Source: Paracoccus aminovorans
Lineage (GTDB): Bacteria; Pseudomonadota; Alphaproteobacteria; Rhodobacterales; Rhodobacteraceae
DNA length: 64,000 nucleotides
Assembly (NCBI RefSeq): GCF_001546115.1
Contig: NZ_KQ955210.1
Location: 214,955-278,954 of the forward strand
Direction of reading: 5' to 3'
Below, one piece after another: positions 37,069 through 45,731 of the stretch. Under the pieces are notes generated by a model. That model was not told where the DNA came from and did not search any database. It saw nothing but the letters and a program-made list of their open reading frames with translations. Within the stretch, counting starts at the first letter, position 1. The number at the start of each line of letters is the position of its first letter. Both the position numbers and the translations under genes were made by a program.

Positions 37069-37406
37069 AAGCACCCGGCACCCTCGCCATCTACATCGGT
37101 GCCGCTCTGGCCGAGATTGCGGGCTGCTTTGCGGTCTGGGCATGGATGCGGCAAGGCGCGAGCGCGCTCTGGCTGGTCCCCGGCCTCCTGAGCCTGGCCG
37201 TCTTCGCTTGGCTCCTGACCCTTGCCCCCTCCGATTTTGCGGGGCGGGCCTACGCAGCTTATGGCGGGGTCTATATCGCAGCCTCGCTCCTCTGGCTGTG
37301 GCTCATCGAGAAGCAGCGCCCGGACACTTGGGACCTGACAGGTGCCGCAATCTGCCTCGCCGGTGCGGCCGTCATCCTGTTGGCGCCGAGGGCGGCTGGT
37401 GGATGA
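37065..37406 (+). CDS. YnfA-family membrane protein
   Basis: A 113-residue protein with four hydrophobic segments and the family motifs [15 protein letters not shown] and [18 protein letters not shown]. It starts at GTG 37065, overlapping the regulator stop, so it is co-translated with a metal sensor. YnfA-type proteins are small drug- or metal-transporter-like proteins. A role in metal tolerance here is inferred only from the coupling. Confidence 0.85.
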   Translation: MKAPGTLAIYIGAALAEIAGCFAVWAWMRQGASALWLVPGLLSLAVFAWLLTLAPSDFAGRAYAAYGGVYIAASLLWLWLIEKQRPDTWDLTGAAICLAGAAVILLAPRAAGG

Positions 37407-37547
37407 TCGGGGGTGCTCTCCAAGATCAAGGCAGCCGACTGCCGCTCATCGTTGCCGACATCACGATAGAGCCAACCTTTGCGGACGGACTCCCGCTCTT
37501 CCAGCGTAGCAGCTGTGCGCATCAAATAAAATCAATGACTTATACTG

Positions 37548-38597
37548 GGCTCTGTTGCACAAATCGCGTGAGGGATTCATCTCGCGAATCCAGGGTGGTA
37601 GCTGGGATGCATGAGCAGACCCATACCCCCGACCTACAAGACCAGGAACTGGCCAGCCTACAATGAAGCACTCAAGCGCCGGGGCTCGCTGACGATCTGG
37701 TTTGACCCCGAGATGAGCTGGGATGCCGCGCCGACAGGCAGGCGTGGCCGCCAGCAGACCTACAGCGATGCCGCTATCCAGACGTGCCTCTCGATGAAAG
37801 TGCTGTTCGGCATGGCGCTCCGGCAGACGACCGGGTTCGTCGAGAGCCTGCTACGGCTGGTCGGCCTGAACTGGACGGTGCCCGACTTCAGCACGCTATC
37901 TCGCCGCCAGAAGACCTTGGCCGTGAACATCCCCTACCGCGGCTCCAAGGGGCCGTTGCACCTGCTGGTCGACAGCACCGGGATCAAGGTCGAAGGTGAA
38001 GGCGAGTGGCACGCACGCAAGCATGGCGGCCCGAAACGGCGCGTCTGGCGCAAGCTCCACCTTGGGATCGATGAAGAAACGTTGGAGATCCGGGCCGTCG
38101 AAGTCACCGGGAGCCACATCGGTGATGCGCCCATCCTACCCCACCTTCTCGACCAAATCCCGCAGGACCAGGAAATCGGTAGCGTTACGGCTGATGGCGC
38201 CTACGACACGCGCAAATGCCACGATGCGATTGCAGATCGCGGTGCCCATGCCGTCATCCCGCCCCGCAAGAACGCGAAGCCCTGGAAGACGATCACCGCC
38301 GGAGCCGTGGCCCGAAATGAGGCCCTGCGCGCGGCGAAATACCTGGGCCGCGCGCTCTGGCGACGATGGTGTGGATACCACCGCCGAAGCCGCGTCGAGA
38401 CAAAGATGCATTGTATCAAGTTGCTGGGCCAGCGGCTCATGGCACGGGACTTCGACCGACAGGTCGCCGAACTCCAGGTCCGCATCGCCGTCCTGAACGG
38501 CTACACCGCGCTCGGAATACCCGTCACGGAAGCTGTGGGATAAGTCCGTCCGGGGAAAGGGGAACCTCGGCCTTAAGCCGATTTGTGCAACAGAGCC
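37548..38597 (+). mobile_element. IS5-family insertion sequence (IS903-like group)
   Basis: An element of about 1050 bases bounded by near-perfect terminal inverted repeats: GGCTCTGTTGCACAAATCG at 37548 and its complement ending at 38597. It encodes one DDE transposase. No matching target duplication is visible: the nine bases outside the left end differ from those outside the right end. That suggests the two flanks came from different insertion events. It joins the metal island on its left to a prophage remnant on its right. Confidence 0.9.
37611..38543 (+). CDS. IS5-family transposase
   Basis: A 310-residue DDE transposase with an intact frame. The catalytic region shows HLLVDSTGIKVEGEGEW (first Asp), VTADGAYDT (second Asp), and a C-terminal segment with RRSRVETK carrying the Glu, as in the IS903/IS1031-like branch. 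It occupies almost all of the element between the inverted repeats, so this copy could be active. Confidence 0.93.
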   Translation: MSRPIPPTYKTRNWPAYNEALKRRGSLTIWFDPEMSWDAAPTGRRGRQQTYSDAAIQTCLSMKVLFGMALRQTTGFVESLLRLVGLNWTVPDFSTLSRRQKTLAVNIPYRGSKGPLHLLVDSTGIKVEGEGEWHARKHGGPKRRVWRKLHLGIDEETLEIRAVEVTGSHIGDAPILPHLLDQIPQDQEIGSVTADGAYDTRKCHDAIADRGAHAVIPPRKNAKPWKTITAGAVARNEALRAAKYLGRALWRRWCGYHRRSRVETKMHCIKLLGQRLMARDFDRQVAELQVRIAVLNGYTALGIPVTEAVG

Positions 38598-38643
38598 GTT
38601 CAGCCCGCGTCTTCCCACCCACATTCCTGCACAGGAGGATCCG

Positions 38644-39084
38644 ATGAAGGATCTGCATTCCAGTCTCTCGGTGGCCGCGGCCATCGACGTGGCCACGCTC
38701 ACCGACGACAGCACCCCCGTGGCCATTGATCTGCGCGGTCATGACGGTGCCGAGATCATTCTCGCCATTGGCGCGGGCGGCATCACCTTCACCTCGACCA
38801 ACAGGATCGAGTTCATCCTGACCCATTCCGATGACGACAGCAGCTATGAGGCGGTGACCGCAGCCGACCTGCTGGGTGTCCCGACCGTGGGCGAAGGCGG
38901 CATCATCAAGGCGCTGGTCGAGGCCCACGCCACCGCCGCCGTTTACCGCTTCGGCTATGTCGGAACCAAACGCTACCTGAAGCTGCTGGCGGCGCTTGAA
39001 GGCACCCATGCCACCGGCACGCCGATTGCCGGCCTGGTGATCAAGGGTCACGGCCGGATCAACCCGCAGGCCGATCAGGCCTGA
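38644..39084 (+). CDS. Hypothetical phage protein of the prophage remnant
   Basis: A 146-residue protein beginning MKDLHSSLSVAAAIDVATLT, beta-rich, with VAIDLRGHDGAEIILAIGAGG. Similar proteins occur next to capsid genes in alphaproteobacterial siphophages. ACAGGAGG before ATG 38644 is a strong ribosome site. The IS5 element ends 46 bases upstream and has probably removed the preceding capsid genes. Confidence 0.6.
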   Translation: MKDLHSSLSVAAAIDVATLTDDSTPVAIDLRGHDGAEIILAIGAGGITFTSTNRIEFILTHSDDDSSYEAVTAADLLGVPTVGEGGIIKALVEAHATAAVYRFGYVGTKRYLKLLAALEGTHATGTPIAGLVIKGHGRINPQADQA

Positions 39085-39105
39085 GTTCGATGCTGCAATA
39101 ACTGC

Positions 39106-39127
39106 GCGGGCGGTGAAGACCGCCCGT
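39106..39127 (+). terminator. Hairpin between remnant phage genes
   Basis: GGGCGGT (39108-39114) and ACCGCCC (39119-39125) form a stable stem, with a GTTTTT run about 18 bases further on. This could be a weak terminator or an RNA processing site between the capsid-associated gene and the connector gene. The distance to the T-run makes the call uncertain. Confidence 0.35.
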
Positions 39128-39152
39128 GCCCTGCCTCAGGGGGTTTTTGCCC

Positions 39153-39692
39153 ATGTTCACGCTGACCCGCATCACCGCGCCCGCGGCCACGCCGATCACG
39201 CTGGAAGAGGCCAAGGCGCAGCTTCGGGTCGATCACGAGGACGAGGACCTGCTGATCCAGCATTATATCGATGCTGCCACCGCCTGGCTCGACGGGCCGG
39301 CCGGCATCCTCGGCCGCTGCCTGGTGACCCAAAACTGGCAGATGGGTCTGGATGCCGTCACCGGACCCATCCTGCTGCCGTTTCCCGACAGCGAGATCGA
39401 CAGCGCCGTGTTCACCGATGCCGCGGGCGGCGATCTCGATTACTGGATCGACCGGCGGGACCAACGCCTGTTGTTGCGACCCCTCGCGGGCTTTGGCCGT
39501 CCTGCGGCGATCACCTTCACCGCGGGCTATGGCGCCCCCGCCGAGATCCCCGTCGCCATCCGCCAGGCCATGCTGCTGCTAATCGCCCATTGGTATGAGA
39601 ACCGGGCGGCCGTCAGTCCGGGCACCAGCCCATCGGCGCTGCCCGTGGCCGTGGATGCGCTGCTCGCCCCCTATCGCAGGATCAGGCTGTGA
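39153..39692 (+). CDS. Phage head-tail connector protein, gp6-like
   Basis: A 179-residue protein with the connector core TLEEAKAQLRVDHEDEDLLIQHYIDAA and a C-terminal FTAGYGAP...IRQAMLLLIAHWYENR, typical of HK97 gp6-type head-tail connectors. This is a different head lineage from the lambda-type gpW/gpFII set of the first phage, so the remnant derives from a distinct phage. Its last bases overlap the adaptor gene. Confidence 0.88.
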   Translation: MFTLTRITAPAATPITLEEAKAQLRVDHEDEDLLIQHYIDAATAWLDGPAGILGRCLVTQNWQMGLDAVTGPILLPFPDSEIDSAVFTDAAGGDLDYWIDRRDQRLLLRPLAGFGRPAAITFTAGYGAPAEIPVAIRQAMLLLIAHWYENRAAVSPGTSPSALPVAVDALLAPYRRIRL

Positions 39693-40015
39693 GCATGGTT
39701 GCCGGGCGCCTGCGGCGCAGGGCCACCTTCCAGGAGGCGGTGATGATCCGCGATCCGGACGGGATGCTGATCCAGGGATGGGAAGATCGCTTCACCCTGT
39801 GGTGCCATGTCCATTACCTGCGCGGCTCCGAGGCTGTCATGCAGGCACGGCTGGTCTCGAAGTCGCCGGCTATCCTGACGGTCCGTGCCAGCGCCGAGAC
39901 CCGCGCCATCACCTCCGAATGGCGCGCCGTCATCGATGCGGTGATCTTCGACCTGAAGGAAGACCCTCGGCCCAGTGAGGGCGGCGCCTATCTCGAGATG
40001 CTGGCCGAGGCGTGA
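39689..40015 (+). CDS. Phage head-tail adaptor, gp16-like
   Basis: A 108-residue protein starting at GTG 39689 in a GTGA overlap (ATG 39695 is an alternative). The pattern GRLRRRATFQ...W.DRFTLWCHVHYLRGSEAV is that of SPP1 gp16-like head-tail adaptors. In an intact phage, tail genes would follow. Here the next gene is the DUF6127-like gene that normally lies at the far end of the late operon. Confidence 0.85.
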   Translation: MSMVAGRLRRRATFQEAVMIRDPDGMLIQGWEDRFTLWCHVHYLRGSEAVMQARLVSKSPAILTVRASAETRAITSEWRAVIDAVIFDLKEDPRPSEGGAYLEMLAEA

Positions 40016-40040
40016 GAGGCGTAGGATGCGGGAGGCGCCG

Positions 40041-40316
40041 ATGACACCGCACAGTTCTGATCGGTCGGATGCCGAACTGGAAGCATTGTTGGTCCGGGCC
40101 GCCGAGCAAGGTGCGAAACGGGCCCTCGCTGACCTTGGCCTCGATGGCGATGAAGCCGCGCTCGACATCCGCGACCTCCGCTCCCTGGTGGACTGCATCC
40201 GACTGGTGCGCCGCACCGCGATGCAGACGGCAGTCCGCATGATCACAACCGGCGTGATGCTGACGCTGCTCGCCGGCATCGTTCTCAAGCTCAGGATCTT
40301 TGGCAGCGGGCCGTAA
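40041..40316 (+). CDS. DUF6127-like membrane protein (second copy)
   Basis: A 91-residue protein with a diverged N-terminus but the same core as the 24147 copy (GDEAALDIRDLRSLVDCIRL) and one C-terminal transmembrane helix. GGGAGG before ATG 40041 is the ribosome site. It begins 25 bases after the head-tail adaptor stop, showing that all tail genes between them are missing. Confidence 0.78.
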   Translation: MTPHSSDRSDAELEALLVRAAEQGAKRALADLGLDGDEAALDIRDLRSLVDCIRLVRRTAMQTAVRMITTGVMLTLLAGIVLKLRIFGSGP

Positions 40317-40594
40317 TGCGCGTTGCCGTCGATCAATTGTTCAGAACACACGCCCTCGAAGGCGGGTTTTTCCGTTTGGAGGACGCGTATGACCACGACC
40401 TTCTACCGTCATTGGCGTGACGTGCCCGACGGTGCCTGGCGCTGGCCGAACTTCAGCCCAGCCGAAATCGCCTGCCGCGGCACTGGCAAGCTGCTCGTCA
40501 ACGCGCCGCCGCTCGACAGACTGCAGGCGCTGCGTGATCGCCTCGGCAAGCCGCTGATCGTCCGCTCGGCCTATCGCAGCCCCGAGCACAACCG
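40041..40594 (+). repeat. Direct repeat, right copy of the phage end module
   Basis: Same orientation and gene order as 24147-24715: DUF6127-like gene, short terminator-like hairpin, then the N-terminal part of the M15 endolysin. Similarity stops abruptly at the EHNR codons at about 40594, where DNA of the glycan-modification cluster begins. Confidence 0.8.
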
Positions 40595-40628
40595 CTCCCT
40601 GCAAACGCCCAAGTGCGCGACAGGATGA
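40389..40628 (+). pseudogene. Truncated M15 endolysin
   Basis: The first 69 codons closely match the intact endolysin at 24510 (RHWRDVPDGAWRWPNFSP, RSAYRSPEHNR). The frame then enters unrelated DNA and stops after ten foreign residues. The zinc ligands corresponding to His79, Asp86 and His119 are lost, so no activity is possible. The foreign part is the 3' end of the GtrA-like gene read on the opposite strand. Confidence 0.9.
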
Positions 40629-40965
40629 ACGTACAGATAGCTGCAAAGACGGTCGAGATCAGAACGGCAGCTTCGAGACGAAACAAGCCGATGCCCAGCA
40701 ATAGGAACAGGACGGTTTCATTTGCTAGAAATCCGATTGCCGCCACCACAGCGAACCGTCCGAAGGTCTGGGTCGCGGCCGAGCCATGTCCGGCGAAGGT
40801 GAACAGATGGTGACCCAAGAAACTGACCATGAAGGCAATCACGAAAGCAACGGCGTTGCTCATCAGCGGAAGCATGCCAAACTGGACAAGGCCAATCGCG
40901 GCGCCCAGATGGACAAGCGTTGCTGCACCCCCGGTCAGGGCGAACCGCACGACCTCGCCTAACAT
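40498..40965 (-). CDS. GtrA-family membrane protein with a phage-derived tail
   Basis: The first 123 residues are a GtrA-type four-helix membrane protein (RFALTGGAATLVHLG, VSFLGHHLFTFAG, FLANETVLFLLLG). These proteins help flip polyprenyl-phosphate-linked sugars. From about 40597 the frame reads through antisense endolysin DNA for 32 Arg/Ala/Cys-rich residues before a stop. Only a few native C-terminal residues seem to be lost, so function may survive. It overlaps the GtrB-like gene by seven bases. Confidence 0.8.
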   Translation of the reverse strand: MLGEVVRFALTGGAATLVHLGAAIGLVQFGMLPLMSNAVAFVIAFMVSFLGHHLFTFAGHGSAATQTFGRFAVVAAIGFLANETVLFLLLGIGLFRLEAAVLISTVFAAICTFILSRTWAFAGSGCARGCDRPSGRSAACRGDHAAPAVCRAAAR

Positions 40966-41975
40966 TCGCGTGACGCGGCAATCGTGACATCCTCGGCGAT
41001 CAGATAGCCGGGGCGGCCTTTCACCTCGCTGAAGACCCGCGCCAGATATTCGCCCAACACACCGATGGACATCAACTGGATACCACTGAAGAAGAAGATC
41101 GCCACTGCCAGCGTGGACCAGCCGGGCACAGCATGGCCGAGCAGCAGCGTGCGGCTGGCTAGAAACAGCCCGTAGAGGATCGACAGCATGGCAAGGATCA
41201 TTCCGATGCCGGTCCACATGCGCAATGGCCAGTCGGTGAAAGCGGTCAGCCCGGTCATGCCCAGTTTCAGCAACCCGCGGAAGCGGAACTTGGAGCTGCC
41301 CCCGCCGCGTGGCTGCAACTCGACCGGGATGGCAAGCGAGCGGAAACCGACCCAAGCATAAAGCCCCTTCATGAAGCGATTTCTTTCGGGCAGGGCGCAA
41401 AGCGCATCGACCACCTTTCGATCCATCAGCCGGAAATCCCGCGCTCCGGCAGGCATTGACACCTCGCTGCCGATATTCAGGAAGCGGTAAAAAGCGGCGG
41501 TGCAGCGGCGCTTCAACCAGCTTTCGTCATCACGATGGGCGCGGACGGCGTAGACGATCTCATAGCCTTCTCGGTAGCGCTCCAGCATCGTATCGACATA
41601 GCGCAAAGGCTCTTGCAGGTCGGCGTCGAGAATTACCACGGCTTTGCCCGTCGCATGACGCAGCCCAGCCATGATCGCCTGTTCCTTGCCGAAATTGCGC
41701 GACAGACGCAGCAGGCGAACCGGCAGGTCCCATTGGCCGGATGTGACCAGTTCCAGCGTTTCGTCGCTGCTGCCGTCATCGACGACAACGATCTCGGAAT
41801 GCAGCACCAGCCTGCGCGCCTTGCGCGACACCCGTGTCAGCGTTTCCGCGATTGTTTCTGCCTCGTTATATGCCGGAATGACAAAGGATAGATCGGGCGC
41901 CAATGGCCCTGAATCGAGTGCGCGCGGCCTCATGTTTGCCGTTTCGCGACTGATATCCTGCATGCGGCCCATCAT
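40959..41975 (-). CDS. GtrB-like polyprenyl-phosphate glycosyltransferase
   Basis: A 338-residue GT2 enzyme that loads a sugar onto polyprenyl phosphate at the inner membrane. The catalytic domain has VIPAYNEAETI, VVDDGSSDET and ILDADLQEP. Two C-terminal transmembrane helices follow (about residues 255-310). It lies between the GtrA-like gene and the ArnT-like transferase on one strand, the usual three-part set for adding a sugar or amino sugar to an envelope glycan. Confidence 0.9.
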   Translation of the reverse strand: MMGRMQDISRETANMRPRALDSGPLAPDLSFVIPAYNEAETIAETLTRVSRKARRLVLHSEIVVVDDGSSDETLELVTSGQWDLPVRLLRLSRNFGKEQAIMAGLRHATGKAVVILDADLQEPLRYVDTMLERYREGYEIVYAVRAHRDDESWLKRRCTAAFYRFLNIGSEVSMPAGARDFRLMDRKVVDALCALPERNRFMKGLYAWVGFRSLAIPVELQPRGGGSSKFRFRGLLKLGMTGLTAFTDWPLRMWTGIGMILAMLSILYGLFLASRTLLLGHAVPGWSTLAVAIFFFSGIQLMSIGVLGEYLARVFSEVKGRPGYLIAEDVTIAASREC

Positions 41976-43501
41976 TTCACCTCGTTCGTCGGTCGGGTGA
42001 CGAACAGGACGTGCCGCCCATATTCTCCCAAGTTTTCAAGACCCAATGTCGCCGCCTCCAACGCCATGGTCGGAGGCACCGAAAAAGCCGCCGATGCACC
42101 GCTGCCGGCCAGTCGCGCGAAATCTGCGGGATCAATGGCGCGCGCTTTGCCCCGCGAATAGAATTCGGCCGAGTAGCTGCGCCCGCCGAGGGTATAGAGC
42201 GGCGCATCGGGCATCGCTGTGCTGGCGGCCGCAACGAGCCGCTTGTCGGATTTCAATCGGATCTTCTGCGGCGCGAAAACCGCGCCCGAGATCAGCGCCA
42301 GGAAAAACGCGAAGATTACCGATGTCGCGATGGCAAATCCTGTTCGAGTTGCACGGCTCGGTTGGGCCTCGAACACCTGCGTGAACAGCACCACCAGCAA
42401 GACAGCGGCAGCTGGAAGGCCGGGCAGGACATAGGCGGCGAGAATATTGGATGCGGGCGTGAACAGCAGCAAAGGCGACAATGCCCAGAGCAACAGATAA
42501 ACCAGCCAGCCCGAGCGATCCTGCCGGAACATTGTGACCGTCTTGTCCAGGCGGGTCAGTAGCAAGGTGGCAACCAAGCTCCATGGCAGGGCTGCCATCA
42601 GCCAGAACAGCCAGATCATGCCCTTGGCTTCCCGATGGCCAGACCCGTACAGATCGCCCTGCCAGCCGGGGGTTAGGAAACGCTGAACATGCTCTCCGAT
42701 GAGGAAGTAGCGCAGGAATCCGGGTGTGGCGATTTCGGCGGCGACATACCAAGGCGCGACCAGCGCTATCAGCAATGCCATGCCGCGCGCCCATGGCAGC
42801 AAGCGCAGCAGGTGCCAGTTCCATGTCAGGGCCAGCCACAGCATCAGGGGAATGCCGCTCAGCACAACCGCCACCGGCCCCTTGGCCAGCATTCCAATTG
42901 CCAGCCCTAGAAAGACGCCATAACCCCAACGCCTGTTGCCATCACCGACCGCCTGCCAGAATCCGACCATGACCAGCGTCGTGCAAAGAACCATCGGCAT
43001 GTCGGTCATCACGAAACTCGAAGCGCCAAAGAACATCGCCATCGTCGCAAGCACCGTCATCGCAACCAACGCCGTATTGCGCCCGACGGTATCACGCACC
43101 CACAGCCAGACGAGAAACAGAACCGCCAGAGCGGTCAGCATGATCGGCAACCGAGCGGCCGCTTCGTTCACGCCGAACAGTTGCATTCCCCCTGCCGATA
43201 GCCAGGTATGCAGCGGCGGCTTGCCCCAGAACGGCACGCCATAGTCGAATTGCGGTGTCAGCCAGTTCCCGGTTTCAACCATCTTGCGGGCGATTTCGCC
43301 ATAGCGGGCCTCGGTCGTGTCGGAGAAAGGTACGGCAAACATTGCCCAGAGCCGCAGAAGCCCGAACGCCGTTAGAACTGCCACCAGAAACCGGCGGGTC
43401 GGGCTATCCAACTGCATATCACACAGCGTCGGTCGCACATTTGGGCGGGTTCGGGTCGCCGCCGCGTGCTGGCGCACATGGGCCTCGTCTATTGTTGTCA
43501 T
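41972..43501 (-). CDS. ArnT-like GT39-family membrane glycosyltransferase
   Basis: A 509-residue integral membrane enzyme with about 10-12 helices. The N-terminal periplasmic loop has SDTTEARYGEIARKMVETGNW, the acidic motif of ArnT/PMT enzymes, and a later AKGPVAVVLSG. It would transfer the lipid-linked sugar to lipid A or another envelope acceptor. The four-base overlap with the GtrB-like gene indicates one operon. The divergent two-component system is its likely regulator. Confidence 0.85.
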   Translation of the reverse strand: MTTIDEAHVRQHAAATRTRPNVRPTLCDMQLDSPTRRFLVAVLTAFGLLRLWAMFAVPFSDTTEARYGEIARKMVETGNWLTPQFDYGVPFWGKPPLHTWLSAGGMQLFGVNEAAARLPIMLTALAVLFLVWLWVRDTVGRNTALVAMTVLATMAMFFGASSFVMTDMPMVLCTTLVMVGFWQAVGDGNRRWGYGVFLGLAIGMLAKGPVAVVLSGIPLMLWLALTWNWHLLRLLPWARGMALLIALVAPWYVAAEIATPGFLRYFLIGEHVQRFLTPGWQGDLYGSGHREAKGMIWLFWLMAALPWSLVATLLLTRLDKTVTMFRQDRSGWLVYLLLWALSPLLLFTPASNILAAYVLPGLPAAAVLLVVLFTQVFEAQPSRATRTGFAIATSVIFAFFLALISGAVFAPQKIRLKSDKRLVAAASTAMPDAPLYTLGGRSYSAEFYSRGKARAIDPADFARLAGSGASAAFSVPPTMALEAATLGLENLGEYGRHVLFVTRPTNEVK

Positions 43502-43606
43502 CTTGTCCTGCTCGATCGGCTGACGGTTCGTGTCAGCAGCTATCTACCAGGAACGATCTGTCCGGGCCGTTGCCGGAACTATACCAATCCGTAATGTCCC
43601 GACGTC

Positions 43607-43634
43607 TTGACCCAACCGCACAGTGGGCTATCCC
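43607..43634 (+). promoter_or_regulatory. Candidate promoter of the two-component genes
   Basis: TTGACC (43607-43612) and TATCCC (43629-43634) are spaced by 16 bases and lie 33 bases before the response-regulator start. The pair resembles a housekeeping promoter. The whole divergent gap of 165 bases would also hold the promoter of the glycosyltransferase operon, but no clear second pair was seen. Confidence 0.4.
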
Positions 43635-43666
43635 TGCGGGCAGACAGAATACGGAAAGCAGCAGCC

Positions 43667-44338
43667 ATGCGCGTCCTTGTGGTCGAGGACCATCCCGAAA
43701 CGGCCGACTACATTGCCTCCAGCCTCCGGGCGCAGGGGCATCTGGTCGATCACTGCGACAATGGCCGCGATGGTTTCCTGTCGGCGCTGGACAACAGTTA
43801 CGACGTGATGATCTTTGACCGCATGTTGCCAGGTCTGGATGGGCTGACCTTGATCAAATCCGTGCGCGGCGCAGGAGTCGAGACGCCGATCCTGATCCTT
43901 TCGGCGATGGACGGGATCAATGACCGGGTCGAGGGGCTTGAGGCGGGATCGGACGACTATCTCGTCAAGCCATTCTCGTTTCAGGAACTGTCAGCGCGGC
44001 TGGCAGCGCTGACTCGCAGGCCGCCGCTGAAAGCCGAGGAAACCGTCTTACAGGTGGCCGATCTGGAAATGAACCTGATCCGCCGTACGGTCACGCGGGC
44101 GGGCATTTCTCTGGACCTGCAGCCTCGCGAGTTCAAGCTACTGGAATATCTGATGCGCAATGCTGGCCGGGTACTGACCCGCACGATGCTGCTGGAATCA
44201 GTCTGGGATTTCCATTTCGATCCCAAAACCAACGTCGTCGAGACCCATATCAGCCGGCTACGTAACAAAGTGGACAGGCCCTTCAAGATCGAGTTGATCC
44301 ATACCGTCCGCGGGGCCGGGTATAGCCTGCATGGCTAG
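43667..44338 (+). CDS. OmpR-family response regulator
   Basis: A 223-residue regulator. The receiver domain has acidic residues VEDH, the phospho-acceptor Asp in VMIFDRMLPG, and the Lys in YLVKPFSF. The C-terminal winged helix has LQPREFKLLEYLMRNAG and VVETHISRLRNKVD. ATG 43667 was chosen over an in-frame upstream ATG because it opens the conserved MRVLVVEDH. It overlaps the kinase gene by eight bases and faces the glycosyltransferase operon. Confidence 0.93.
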   Translation: MRVLVVEDHPETADYIASSLRAQGHLVDHCDNGRDGFLSALDNSYDVMIFDRMLPGLDGLTLIKSVRGAGVETPILILSAMDGINDRVEGLEAGSDDYLVKPFSFQELSARLAALTRRPPLKAEETVLQVADLEMNLIRRTVTRAGISLDLQPREFKLLEYLMRNAGRVLTRTMLLESVWDFHFDPKTNVVETHISRLRNKVDRPFKIELIHTVRGAGYSLHG

Positions 44339-45731
44339 GAATCTCGGCATGTTTCACTTCCTGCGCTCGACCTCGGCGCGGTTGTCTCTGCGTTTCGCCG
44401 CACTTTACGCCATCATCACTGCCCTCGTCTTTGGCCTGACTTACCACTTCGCGGATCGGGAAATCAGCGAGTGGGTGCTAGACCAACTTGCGGACGATGC
44501 AGCCGGTTTTGGCAATCTTTACGAAAGCGAAGGTCTGGATGCGGTTCAGGCAAAGCTGGGCGGATTTGACGGGTTCAACTTCGAGGATTATCGGATCTAT
44601 CTGCTTCAGGACGCGGACGGCAACGTTCTGGTCGGAAATGTCAATGCCATCGACCGGCAAGGCAGCAGCGACTACGTCCCGGTCAATGCAATCCAAGCCG
44701 ACAAGCCCCGCTATGAAGATGTGACGGGTTATCTGCTTCACTCGGTGCAACTCGGCCCGAACCGGCTGACATTGGGCACAAGCACCTATTTTCTTGAAGA
44801 GCTGCGCGAGGTTTTAGGCCGCGGATTCGTTGCAGGTTTTATCCTCTTGCTGCTTACCGGTTTGCTGGCCGGGATCATTGTCGGCCGCAAAACCGAACGG
44901 CGGCTGACCCAGATCGCCACGACGCTGAAATCGGTGGCACTGGGGCAGTTGGATCGACGCGTCCCCACCACTGGCAGCGATGGCGATGACCTTGCCCGTA
45001 TGGCAGATGAAATCAACCGCACCATCACACAGCTTCAGCAGATGGTCGAAAGCCAGAAACAGATTTCAGCCGATATCGCCCATGACCTTCGCACGCCCAT
45101 GCAGCGCCTCAAACAACGGCTGGATGTGCTTCGGAATACGCCCGACCTGACTTCCGAGATCAGGGAAGATGCGGAACAAGCCGTGGAGATCGCCGACGAT
45201 CTGATCGAGACATTCCACGCCCTGCTGCGGATCGCGCAGATCGAAGCCGGTCAGCGGTCAGGTCGGTTTACCGCAACCCCTCTTGCCCCGATCCTCGCCC
45301 GGATCGAAGACGCCTACGGTCCCGTCGCCGAAGAAAACGGTCAAACGCTGAGGTTTGACATCGAAGATCAGGACGCGATGGTTCAGGGCGATCAGCAACT
45401 CCTCACCCAGATGATCGCAAATCTCGTTGAAAACGCCCTGCGTCACTGTCCATCAGACACGCGGATCGAGGTCACGCTGTCGAGGGTGGATGACAGCGCC
45501 CTACTTCAGGTTTCCGACAATGGTCCGGGCATCCCAGCTGAGGAACGGGACAAGGTTTTCCGCCGCTTCTTTCGCCTCGAAAAGAGTCGCACGACCCCGG
45601 GCAATGGCTTGGGCCTCAGTATGGTCAGGGCGATTGCCGAATTGCATGGCGCGGTGTTGACACTGAACGATAATCATCCGGGCCTGTGCGTTCTGGTCTC
45701 GTTTCCGCCTGTTGCTCGCGAAGATTACTAG
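44331..45731 (+). CDS. Sensor histidine kinase
   Basis: A 466-residue membrane kinase. The first helix is at about residues 20-40, followed by a periplasmic sensor domain to about residue 165, a second helix, and a HAMP segment. The phospho-acceptor His lies in SADIAHDLRTPMQRLK. ATP-binding boxes appear as NLVENALRH, DNGPGIP and GNGLGLSMV. The sensor domain is acidic, which would suit a cation or metal signal, but this is inference. The IS481 element begins right after its stop. Confidence 0.92.
   Translation: MARNLGMFHFLRSTSARLSLRFAALYAIITALVFGLTYHFADREISEWVLDQLADDAAGFGNLYESEGLDAVQAKLGGFDGFNFEDYRIYLLQDADGNVLVGNVNAIDRQGSSDYVPVNAIQADKPRYEDVTGYLLHSVQLGPNRLTLGTSTYFLEELREVLGRGFVAGFILLLLTGLLAGIIVGRKTERRLTQIATTLKSVALGQLDRRVPTTGSDGDDLARMADEINRTITQLQQMVESQKQISADIAHDLRTPMQRLKQRLDVLRNTPDLTSEIREDAEQAVEIADDLIETFHALLRIAQIEAGQRSGRFTATPLAPILARIEDAYGPVAEENGQTLRFDIEDQDAMVQGDQQLLTQMIANLVENALRHCPSDTRIEVTLSRVDDSALLQVSDNGPGIPAEERDKVFRRFFRLEKSRTTPGNGLGLSMVRAIAELHGAVLTLNDNHPGLCVLVSFPPVAREDY

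Noticed and set aside
37271..37525. 84-codon minus-strand frame beginning MMRTAATLEERESVRKGW
   Set aside because: Most of it is antisense to the YnfA-like gene. Only the first 40 or so residues lie in free DNA, no ribosome site is seen, and no family is recognised. It could be a remnant, but support is too weak.
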